A DNA stretch of 64,000 bases. Origin: Novakomyces olei. Its lineage: Eukaryota > Ascomycota > Novakomycetes > Novakomycetales > Novakomycetaceae. The translations under genes were made by a program, and so were the position numbers. The notes beneath the pieces are model-generated. The model was not told the DNA's origin. It did no database searches and saw only the letters and a program-made list of their open reading frames with translations. Below are positions 20,260 through 32,112 of this stretch, piece by piece (position 1 is the stretch's first letter; every line of letters begins with the position of its first letter). The stretch is from NCBI GenBank assembly GCA_016906335.1, contig JADEYG010000004.1, positions 967,001 through 1,031,000 on the forward strand, in the 5' to 3' direction.

Positions 20260-22100
20260 ATGAGGACAGCAGCGCTTTTGTGTCTGGCTGCATCGTGTGT
20301 AAGCGCGCTCTATACTGCAAAGGGCCCAGTTACTATATTGGAAGCAGACACGTTTAATAGCACAGTCAACGTGCGTGACCAGGTGACTATAGTCGAGTTT
20401 TTTGCGCCCTGGTAAGCCGGAAATGAAGTGTGCTCTCGCTAACTATTTAGGTGTGGCCATTGGTAAGTGTTTCAATATGATCGAGATGTTATTCATTTTA
20501 CTATGCTTTTATTTATTTATTTAATTTAATTTTTACATTTTTACTAAATGCTCATTGTAGTCGAGACCTGGCACCAACCTATAAAAGGCTTGCGGCTGAT
20601 GTTGGGGGCCTCGTGAACGTGGCAGCAGTCAACTGCGATAATAATCTCAATCGGGCATTATGCTCCAAGTATGAGGTACAGGGCTTTCCTACCATCAAGG
20701 TCTTCCATGCCAATACTGCTGGAAAGTCTTCGGTCATGGGTATGCTTTTCAGTTTTATTTATCGAATATTAGGGTCAATTTTGATCTCTTAATTTTTTCA
20801 TTGCCTCTTTATCACTTTCTCTTTTATACATTTTGATTGATTTGTATATGTACTTTTTTTGTTTTAAAGTCACCTGAAGCCTAGCCGTTTTATATTAATG
20901 CACTAAATGTGCGGCTAACTAGTAGACTACAATGGCCCCCGCACGGTGAAAGGTATTGCTGAATTTGCCACAAAACTCATACGCAACCGGGTGAAGCGTA
21001 TAACTTCCGACACATTGCAATCATTCCTGGACGATAAGGTATTATATTCTCCAATGTCAATTTGTTTTCTGGTCAACCAGCCTTGTATTTTCATTTATCT
21101 CATATTACGCTGTCCGCTTTGTTTATCAACAGTACCCTTATCAGTTTCCTTTTTATTTGTATCCTGCCTTGATCGGTCGTTTGTCAATTCAGCCGCTAAT
21201 TATAGGCATCCGTACATAAATATATCTTGTTCTCTAACAAGGGCTCAACAAGCTCTACTTACAAAGCACTGGCCCTAAAATACCCATCTCTTCCTTTTGC
21301 TATGGTGCGAGACAAGGAAACAGAAGCAGTATCTAGATTTGGTATCGACACTTTCCCCTCTTTTATTGTCTACGATAGAGAGTCGGATAAAGCGGAAAAG
21401 TTTTCTGGAGGTAATCAGGACTAATTGCAAAGACCTTGCTGACTCTATAGATTCATTTTCAATACAATCGCTCCAGGAATTTGTAGAATCTTCTGGTGTT
21501 GGCAAAGAGAGTCATGGTCAATCGAGAAAGGTCGCCAGTGATCGTACAGATAGTACGGCAAAAAGTCAACAAAAACCTTCTAAACCGTCTCCAGAAGCCT
21601 CTCCAGAAGCCTCTCCAGAAGCCTCTCCAGAAGCCTCTCCAGAAGCCTCTCCAGAAGCCTCTCAAGAAGCCTCTTCAGAAAAGCTATCAAACCACAATCC
21701 AAATGATGCTTCAGATCCTTCTCCAGGATCTTTTCCCAAACCTTTGTCGGAGCCACTGCCAGTCTTGGATGACATGGAACTGCTTAGATCTCATGGGCTG
21801 AAGCTTGTGATGATAGCGGGAACTGATTCCCCTGAAATTTTACGTGATATACGTAAAGCTTTACCCAATGAGGGCTTGAATTCTGTATTTTCTGCCCCGT
21901 TTAATAGTGCAATAGTGGAGTCGCTTTATCCTCAAGGGGAGGGCATTTGTACTGCAATTGCCGTAAATTCACGAAAGCAATGGGCGGTCTGTTTTAGAGG
22001 GGAACCGAAGGATTTAGCGCAATGGACTCAGGATATCGTTCTTGGCCAGTCTTCAAACAAGCGGCATTATTTTGCGAAGAAAGCGCACGACGAACTTTGA
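20260..22100 (+). CDS. MPD1: ER protein disulfide isomerase with one CGHC domain (Mpd1/P5-like)
   Basis: Oxidises and rearranges disulfides of secretory proteins in the ER. Six exons: 20260-20411, 20451-20462, 20561-20739, 20926-21038, 21206-21410, 21451-22100; 436 aa. The N-terminus MRTAALLCLAASCVSA is a signal peptide. The thioredoxin active site WCGHC is split: exon 2 is only 12 nt and encodes most of it. VEFFAPW precedes, and RDLAPTYKRLA and GFPTIKVFHA follow. A second thioredoxin-like domain without CXXC covers exons 5-6. SPEA repeats occupy about residues 235-265, and the chain ends in the retention signal HDEL. The first intron is 39 nt and the fifth 40 nt. The single redox site and tail agree with Mpd1; other single-site PDIs remain possible. 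Confidence 0.9.
21593..21672 (+). repeat. 12-bp tandem repeat (CTCCAGAAGCCT)n in the PDI coding region
   Basis: Six near-perfect in-frame copies encode a run of Ser-Pro-Glu-Ala units, a flexible acidic linker between the two thioredoxin-like halves. Confidence 0.9.
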
Positions 22101-22557
22101 TTGCATCTGGCAAGAACAGCATTGATTTAATTAATTATCTTTGTTTCGTTTCATTTTATATTATTAGATTTTACGGCCAAAAACATTTATTACTATGCAT
22201 TTAAATGGGCTAAGAAAATCAAAATACATGATTTAGCGTTTTTTTTTTTGCTTCTTAAGATCTCGATTATTGCGATTATCTGGCCGACTTATTTATCTAA
22301 ATAAATCCGAGCCATATATGGTCAAGAAACAGAATCGAAACCAATGTACAACACAGTCTCTAAAAAATATCTACAGAGAACAGGGCCTACAACCGACAGA
22401 TCCTAGTCGTTGCAAAAGCATGCACGATCCTTTTATAATGACAAATATGAAAAGTCTATTTAAACAATGTTGCATCACTTAAAATCTCATCCGTGAACAG
22501 TATAAAAATAGATGCATCTTCTTAGAGCCTTCTAGGCGGTTCCCTTATTGCTGACCT
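22101..22557. other. convergent 3' region between the PDI gene and TVP23
   Basis: 457 bp joining two 3' ends; no gene or RNA recognised. Confidence 0.5.
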
Positions 22558-24596
<2,039 letters not shown>

Positions 24597-25651
24597 TTAG
24601 TAAATCTTTAATGCACCACAGACATACAATATCTCTGTAAGCCGAATCTGCCAAGGTGGGAATCCTTGAAGGCGTGCATCTTTGGTGAAAAGAATAAGCA
24701 GATCTGGTTCGGGCATAATCGTTTCTGAAAGCTCAGAATCAATCAGTTCAGCGGTGACCTCATTCTCCGCTAGCTCGCCCCGCACTGCTGCTTCTGACAA
24801 GGCTTGTGTAAGCCCGACTATCGATTCACGGCCATCTTCCAAGGATATTAGATCGATCTGCAAGTCCGCCACTAGATAGTCAGATACGTTTTATTCCACT
24901 TTTCAACAATAGAAAAAAATTGTGAGAACCATGATACATAAATGATGAAACGCTTAGCAAATCGGATTGAGTCCAGTAAACAAAATTAGAACCAAAGCAA
25001 CTATAAATTAAAGCAAAAGTTTGCAATCAAATGCCATTTGGCAAGTGAAATATTACCATCCGTGCTTTTAAGAGTATCTCCATTTGAGCAGGAACCGACA
25101 TGCGGTGCCCGTACGACGAACTTTGGACGGTAGCGGCCAAAATACCGTTGCAAATGTGATGCTACCACCTGATGGATCTGTGCCGGAGAAGACTTTAAAT
25201 ACCCTGTTTGTCAATTAGTATTCAATCAATTCAATACAGAGAACAGAGCAAAAAGAAATAAAAATTAATAAAAAGAAATAGAAATAAAAAAAATGATAAT
25301 AGAAGTACCCTTTCGTTCATAAACGCTCAACCGTTCAATCCCTGCACTAGCGCACCAACAGCTTATTTCTCCTACTTGATCAACCAGCTGTTCCGTGCCA
25401 CCTTCCGTTGTGTGTTCAAGTATTACAGCCAAGTGTAGTGGCCTTCGTGGCAGTTTTGCAGTATCATTGCGAATAAGCTCTGGAGTTCGATGGTGATGAT
25501 AGAGCAAAGCAGGTAGAATTTGTGTCCATAGCATAATGTATGCCTCTATACGCCACCACACGCGATATACAAAGTGGAGGGCCCATAGGATTAGCGTCGC
25601 CACGAACGCCATTGCCGTCCTGTGATATGGGCCTTTGGTTCTTTTATACAA
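24597..25651 (-). CDS. NUS1: cis-prenyltransferase accessory subunit Nus1
   Basis: Partner of the catalytic subunit Rer2/Srt1 in dehydrodolichyl diphosphate synthase, which supplies dolichol for N-glycosylation at the ER. Exons in coding order: 25309-25651, 25057-25203, 24597-24871; 254 aa. The N-terminus has a hydrophobic helix (AFVATLILWALHFVY), then RRPLHLAVILEH, the Nus1 beta-strand start, and GIERLSVYERKG across the first junction. The C-terminus has PDLLILFTKDA and FPPWQIRLTEI, the conserved end of Nus1 proteins. Intron 1 (105 nt) ends ACTAATTGACAAACAG; intron 2 (185 nt) ends CTGACTATCTAG. A second ATG at 25612 starts right before the membrane helix and could be the true start. Confidence 0.9.
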
Positions 25652-25751
25652 TTATCTCGAGTATCTATCAATGTTATTATGTATTATTTATGTATTATTT
25701 GTTATTTGTTATTTATTCATTATTTACAAACTGCGATGTCAAGCATGCGTC

Positions 25752-28700
25752 ATGAGCCAAGATAAACGTGGAGTGTTCGCGCACGACTCCGTGCAGCGCT
25801 ACGTAAACATTGACAGGTTTGGGGTAAGTTTAACGAGGCATTCGACATTGTATCTCATGTTCAGGACGATTTCACAGGCCGAGATTTGATAAATCTCTTA
25901 TCCGCATCGCTGCGAAGAGTATCCGTGCAAGATGGCAGTAAAGCATTCTCTCCAAAACCTTATATCCGTTTATTTGAGGCTTCATTGAACCAATTACGGG
26001 AACTAAAGTCTGATGCCTTGCGCCGTTCAGAGAGACTGGCGCAAGAAGCTAATGCTGCTCGCCGAGAGCATGCTCGCAATCTAGCTTCTATTAGGCCCGA
26101 GTACACAGTACGTGACTTTTTACAATTCTTCTTACACTAGTTTTGTTGGTTTTTCGTCTACGCTATACACTTTGTTTTATTTTATTTCATCTTCAATCCA
26201 ACGCATCTTTTTATTCTAACTTCTAATCATTTTTATAATTTTATTTATTATTAGTTCCATTTGCCAGCTTTTCATTTACACGCCTTCTAACTTCAAGAAC
26301 TTGCTATCTACTTTTGACTCTGTGGAGACAAATACTACAACGTCTAGTCGTACTGCAATGCAAATTGGGAAACAGCTTGGAGAAATCGACTTGCGACGGC
26401 AAAAAGCTTTAGAAGCAAAGTTTTTGTTTCAATGCTACATCGATTTCTGTAATGGGTCGAGTGAGAGGCTGGAAGACTTGAGGCTCAAGGAGACAGAAGC
26501 GTCATTAAAAAAGTGTGCTCACACAACACGTAACCTTGTTGTTCTCGCCAAAGACATAAGCTCTCCAAGGTCGGAAAAGGCGCGTAATGCTATTGAAAAG
26601 TACTCTGAATTCCTCGAGCAGTACTTGCTGGACCAATTTGAAGTTCAATATCGCAAACCAAATATTGCAAAAATGAGTGTAGGCTGTGCTTTATATTTTT
26701 CTTTTTTTGGTATGCAGATGATACTGACATTAAAGCTATACGCTGGAATACTCTACGAATTCGATGGGGCCAATCGCGTGATGGCCCAATTTTTAAATCA
26801 ACAAGACTTCTTCATCCTACAAGACAATTTGCAAGCCGATTCAGGGCTATCTGATTCTTTGGCTCAGCGGTTGTCTGATCCGGACGAGAACGTTCAAGAT
26901 ATTGTTATTCCAATAATGGGACTGGTAGACCGGGTCAAAAAGACTATGGACGATGAGACGCCGATCATTATTAAAGTGTTTCCAAATGCTGTTGAAGTCT
27001 TGCGAGTTTTTATACAACGTATATTCGCACAGAGTGTAGGATCGATTGCTTACTGCGAGAACAAATTGCTTACTATTTTAGATACAATTGCAGTTAGAGG
27101 CATTATTTAATGATTCAGAAAAGGCTTCGGCTCTCTGCTTTCTCCGAATTTTGCAAGTCTGCCATTCTGCTCTGACCGGCTTGGTCAGCGAGTTAAAAGT
27201 TCTTTTTGAGAATCAATTGACAAAAGTCGGATACGAAGCGGGTACAGTGCTGACTACATTGGAGCAAAGTCTGGAAGATCTGTTTATTCCGTACCTCGAA
27301 AATTCTGTATACATTGACCGGGAAAAGAGATCGCTTCAAGATTTGTTTTCATCTTTTCTCTATAAGTTTGCTGCCTATCATGTACGACATCTGTTTGCAT
27401 TTGTTTCTTTTTTTCTTTTTTTCCTCGTTTATGTTTTCAATCGTATTAATGTTGGTTTAGTCACATCGGAGATCTGCAAAACAGGTCGGTATTTTGGATC
27501 GTGTGATGAAACAATTTGGCAGCAAAGCATCACAGTCTCCAACAGCAGAAGACGATGGCCAAAGGGCTAAAAGTCTGATAAAATTAGCTGGCATTGAACG
27601 CGGTGCTCGAGCAAGGACGTCTCAATCTAACATTAATGGAGACAATAGTATTGATATTTCTAAAGATGATGGAAATATCTCTATATTATCCGCAAAGCGT
27701 ATGCTTAATTGGCACGCTGAGTCATTAGGAAGAGCAGTTGAACTTTGTTTAGGGGATTCGTACGTGATTAATCTGGCCATTTCTTGTCTATTTTCTCTTT
27801 AAGTTTTGTTTATGCTATTTTATTCTTTTTCATTTTAATTTAATTTCGTTTCATTTCAATTGACTGACTTCATTTGGTTTAATTAACTTACATCGTTCAT
27901 ATTATTTCAATTTATTCAGCAACTCTGTTCCTTGCTCATTCTAACTCAACCAGCCCGGAAGCGACTAAAGAACTCATGCAAGTGCTATTAGAGTTTTTGA
28001 TCAACGGATATATCGAGATCTCGTTGGAAGAGTAAGCTATCTGTCGGCGGAATAATACTGAAGATCTAGTTGTTTAGAGACAGTCGCCTCCTGTGATTCC
28101 CGTGCGGAGCCGGATTTAAGGGTGCTTGAGAGTCTACTGCCCGCAAGTGCAATTCTAAGTTTTGTTTCTACTTACATTCATCAAACATTACTACTTGTGG
28201 CATCAACGTCGCTGTCAGTCCGAAGAGAAATGCTGTCTCAGCTCAATTCGACCGTATTTCGTTGCGAGCGAAAAATTAATTCAATTCTTGTGAAAGCTCA
28301 AGAAGGTATCCCATTGCTATTTATTATAACTAACTCCTTACTTTCTGTGCCTGCTTGTATGATGTTTCGTGGCTATAATTGTTTCAATTTTCCGCCGACC
28401 ATTACATTGTTTTGTCAATTTCTAATCTCCAGTCTCTATCGCATACACAGCGTCCTGTTTATTGAAACAGCGCAAAACAGATTTTCGTGCCGTTGACGAC
28501 GAGTCCGTCAACAAGATGCAGACAGCGGTATGGCTTTGTATTATTCCACAGTCTAATAATTAGCCTTGCGAACGAATTACAGCCTTTATGGATCATCTAC
28601 TAAAGGCCGCTACATCGGCTCTCAATGGCCAGAATTTAACAAGTTTCTTGATGGAAATCGGGATTGGCATCCATAACCAGCTGATGGACCATTTCAAAAA

Positions 28701-29042
28701 GTTCCCTGTCAGTCAAGCAGGAGCTCTGATTATGAACAAGTACATTATATTTAAAATTCAATCCCTAACTTTTATAGGGACTTGGCGCATTATCAGCAAG
28801 CGGCTCAGAGATGGAACTTGGAAGCCCTTAGCTTTAGATTCGATGTCCTGCGGCAGATTGGAAATTTGTTTACCGTCCCGTAAGAATTGAAAAGAGCATA
28901 TTCTTTTGCTAATACTAGATCGTCCGCATTACGAGCATTGTTGCAAGAGGGAGCGTTAAGCAAGATTTCACGTACTCATATTAATCAGTATTTGTCCCGA
29001 CGCGACGATTATTCAAGTTCGCACATGTTGAAAATGGTATGA
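25752..29042 (+). CDS. SEC10: exocyst subunit Sec10
   Basis: Tethers secretory vesicles to the plasma membrane in the octameric exocyst. Twelve exons: 25752-25823, 25865-26107, 26298-26678, 26736-27035, 27082-27381, 27461-27759, 27954-28031, 28070-28305, 28433-28527, 28564-28739, 28778-28879, 28919-29042; together 801 codons, the fungal Sec10 size. Family blocks include FSPKPYIRLFEASLNQL, IGKQLGEIDLRRQKALEAKF, YRKPNIAKMSLYAGILYEF (restored by splicing), NQQDFFILQ, and NLTSFLMEIGIGIHNQL. Introns are mostly 36-57 nt with branch sites close to the AG. The stop at 29040-29042 fits the usual length; alternatively a GTATGA donor at 29037 joins a further 37-codon exon at 29288-29401. Confidence 0.88.
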
Positions 29043-29404
29043 TTGCTGACTTTACGATTTATCACAATCAGTCTTATCCGCATCGTTGCTCTAACCTTTA
29101 TTTATTTCATTTTATCTCAAATTTATTTATTTTAGTTTTATTTATGTTATATTATTACAATTAGTTCCCATTTTTTTTTTCAAAAATTTCCTCTCTGTTT
29201 CTTTGGAAGCCTTATTGCACGCATCCAAATTGTATTAAATATTTACATGTCTGTACCATTCACCGCCCTGTTTCTAACCGACAAAAGTTGTACGGGCAAG
29301 ACGCTGAACTTGATCGGTCAAACCAATTTGAAAGAACTGTAACAAGCGCAAATTCGAGCACGCGGCCGAGTATGGAACACGCGTATACAAACGCGTTGTA
29401 GCAG
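29043..29404. other. short convergent region, possible extra SEC10 exon
   Basis: Lies between the SEC10 stop and the Fta4-like gene. The segment 29288-29401 is open in phase with SEC10, begins after TTCTAACCGACAAAAG and ends in TAG three bases before the stop of the opposite gene. Either it is a last SEC10 exon or ordinary 3'UTR. Confidence 0.4.
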
Positions 29405-30304
29405 CTATCGAGAAGAGCTGCTCCTTAAAGCAGCCAAAGTCTCTTCTAGATTCTTTCCTGGTTTGGCAAATGATTGCTGCTGCTTTTGTTTCTGCTGGAC
29501 AATACGGACTACTCTTTCTCGGAACTCTTGATTTGTCTGTAATTTGGCCAGTAGAGCTGCCATATTACCCTGAAAGTTGTCCAATTCTCGAGTCATTGGC
29601 GTATCACGACCAAGAAATTGAGCTTGCAGAGCTTTTGGGGTATCCAGAAACCGAGTGCTCTGTAACAGTTTGGTTCTAATTGCCAAATCGACCGGCGTGT
29701 ATTCTCGTGCGGCCAAAAGCGTTTTTAATTCAGCTAATAAATCTTGGTACCTGAGCAATTAGCGTCTCTTCATATCTTTATTGCCTGCCTTTCTCGATCT
29801 TCAGAGGCCGATTCATTGTCTCCGTACCATTGCGATGGCAGTGACTCGATGCTCCTGAACGATTAACACAATATCTGTTATAAAATGTATCATAGACGCG
29901 TAATAGCGAAACCGGCTCTTCATATTCGTGCGCTTTTCGTGTATCTAGTGCCATTCACTTACTCTCTGCTCGTGAAATCAACAAGTCCATGATAAAACTG
30001 GCTCGATTGCTGCCGAACGTAGTCTTCTCTGTCGCGATACGACTGCTCTACTTGTCGCGCCACGTGCAGACAGGCTTGATTGCTATTAGAAGCGCGAACA
30101 TGCTTCATTATCGCCGTGTCCACTGATAATTAGTAAATAAACATGGGTTTTGTTCTCACTCTTGGACAGTGCATTAGCGACTTCTGCTCGGCCCAATTGC
30201 TCCCGACACTCTTCCAAATACCGATCTGAAGGTCGCAATTTTTTGGTCAGAAAGGCTATTTGAGCTCGAATAAAATCCCTTTTCTGCGTAAAAACGTCAA
30301 TCAT
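29405..30304 (-). CDS. kinetochore Sim4-complex protein, Fta4/Nkp1-like
   Basis: Four exons in coding order: 30160-30304, 29963-30122, 29828-29854, 29405-29750; 225 aa. The opening RDFIRAQIAFLTKKLRPS and the later block FTSRESIESLPSQW fit the FTA4 family of inner-kinetochore proteins (fission yeast Fta4, budding yeast Nkp1), which begin SFIR-Q-R-L and carry an LP..W motif before a coiled coil. The C-terminal half is helical (YQDLLAELKTLLAARE...) with a Gln/Lys-rich end. Exon 3 is only 27 nt, taken from a GTACGG donor; a GC donor 30 nt further on would also keep the frame. The first intron is 37 nt. The family call rests on weak motifs, so an unrelated coiled-coil protein is possible. Confidence 0.6.
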
Positions 30305-30637
30305 AGCGACGGCAGTCCGTCGACGACGCGGCGACGCGTCGATAACGTATTATATTATATTATATTATTATATTATTTTTGTTTGGATATAGTTCGTCTA
30401 GCCATAGCAATAGTAAGCCAGAATAAATTAGGGTTAGGATTAGTTATATAATCCTGACACTAACTGTTATAAATGCTGGCAGAAATAATCTTTAATATAT
30501 CTTTTCACAAAACAAAGAAGCAATCTACTCAATAATTTTTTAATTTGAAACATAGAACTGTGATGCAGAAAATGCTCAATTAAACGTCGCACAAATCTAT
30601 GTATATTCATATCCTCTATAGTCATGCAAGTCCCGAC
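30305..30637. other. intergenic stretch with a TATTA repeat and a telobox-like motif
   Basis: Holds (TATTA)n at 30343-30378 and AATTAGGGTTAGGATTAG at about 30426, 120 bp upstream of the Fta4-like start. No gene seen. Confidence 0.6.
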
Positions 30638-31579
30638 TCACTTTGGCTTCCCCGATTGGACGAGCAATCGCAGCTCGGCAATAAGCCCAATATTCTCATC
30701 ATTAACAAGCTCAGCGTTTCTGCATCTCGCGTTCAGAGCGTCCATTGCTGCCTTGTATCCATTGGAAGCTTCATTTAAACCGGAAAATTTCGTTTCCAAA
30801 GCTCTAGTCTTTTCTCCCTCGAGTAATAAAGCATCAGAGGTTTTGCGGACAATACTTAGCTTGTTCTCGGCTAGTTGCTGCAAACGTGCTTCCATGGCCT
30901 CTAGTTTTTCTCCATATTCTCTTTTCATAGTTGCCAACTCTTTTTCCAGCACAGAATTCTGTGCGTGAGCTTGCTCCAGCTGCGAATTGACCTGGTCCGA
31001 GAGCCTTTCTAAATTGTGGACTCTTTCGTCCCTTTGTAGGACAACACTCTCCAGCTCCTTGATTTTTTGTGTTTTTTCCAGCGCGATATTCTTTAAATCG
31101 CCACTCTCCACTCCGGCATCGCGCAGTAATCTTTCGCGATTGGCCAAAATACCATTGAGGCTTTTGATTTCCGTCCGCAGGCGCGATTCACTACGCGTCA
31201 CGTCGTCATAACGCGCTTGAAGCGCGTTACGCGCGGCGCGTTGATTGGTAATCAGTGACTCTTGTATTTCGCATTTGCTATTGAGGACATTTATTTCGCT
31301 GCGAAGCACATCAATCATTCGTCCCGTTGAGCCCGACTTTGTAGGTGTGCCCTGTGGCGATTGAGATTTTGAGGAATTTTTTCCATATTTTTCCCACTGT
31401 GAAAGTTCTTCCGTCTGACTGGCTACAGCTGGTTAGCACTCTTCCACGATATTTATTCATCGTATTCCATTCTTCCACAGCCTGCTTTTATTCTAGCTAT
31501 AAACTAGTTGACTTTTTTTTATACCAATTTCCGCTCGCAGTGTCTCTAGTTGGTGCTGTAACGACGACTCTGATGTCAT
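30638..31579 (-). CDS. coiled-coil protein of unknown function
   Basis: Two exons in coding order: 31525-31579 and 30638-31428; 281 aa. Exon 1 reads MTSESSLQHQLETLRAEI; the 96-nt intron starts GTATAA and ends GTGCTAACCAG, and the junction keeps the frame into ASQTEELSQWEKYG. A Ser/Pro/Thr-rich segment (SKSQSPQGTPTKSGS) precedes a long, nearly unbroken coiled coil from about residue 65 to the end. I cannot assign a family; coiled coils of this kind occur in spindle-pole, Golgi and trafficking proteins. The stop TGA overlaps a GTGAGT, so one more short exon is possible. An internal ATG at 31318 would give a shorter protein that lacks the spliced N-terminus. Confidence 0.65.
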
Positions 31580-32112
31580 TATCTGCCGCCTAAAGAACAC
31601 TCTTCTGCAACGGACCCATATGGCCCCAACACTTGGTTGCGCTACACAAAGAATAATGGCAAATTATAGGATTAATTAGATTATTATCTACAAATAAATA
31701 AGCAGTTTATTTTTATTATATTGTATCAATCTAAAATCGAATTAAACAAGAATGAGAGAATAAATTTATTATTATTAGATTGGATTAATTTTAATTGTTT
31801 GGACCATACATTATTTGGACCTTATATATCATTACAGAGCACGTGAACGTGGACGTATGACTTTCGAGCTTTTAGTATTAGACTATGCTGAGATCGAGTA
31901 GAATCTATGCCTCAAAGAGGTCTGACAGTAATAGTTCAGTCTGAAGGTTAGTTTGGGTTGTAACACATCTCGCATTGCTTTTAAATTGGCTATAAAGACA
32001 CACGCCGTCTAGATATGATTTGCGTATTTATATTGTTAAACAACATGCAACCGTAAAACAAATCGTTGATCGATCACGTTTGCTCTGTATATCAATTAAT
32101 GTCCTTTTATTA
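31580..32112. other. 533-bp intergenic stretch, nothing recognised
   Basis: AT-rich promoter side of the coiled-coil gene and 3' side of PTA1; no frame or RNA supported. Confidence 0.5.

Noticed and set aside
21411-21432. A 22-nt intron in the PDI gene (GTAATC...GCAAAG)
   Set aside because: It keeps the frame, but a 40-nt intron from the same donor to TATAG at 21450, with branch CTGAC, also keeps it and fits the size range of the other introns.
29824-29854. GC-AG intron in the Fta4-like gene
   Set aside because: A GTACGG donor gives the same phase, and GTAC donors are used repeatedly in neighbouring genes.
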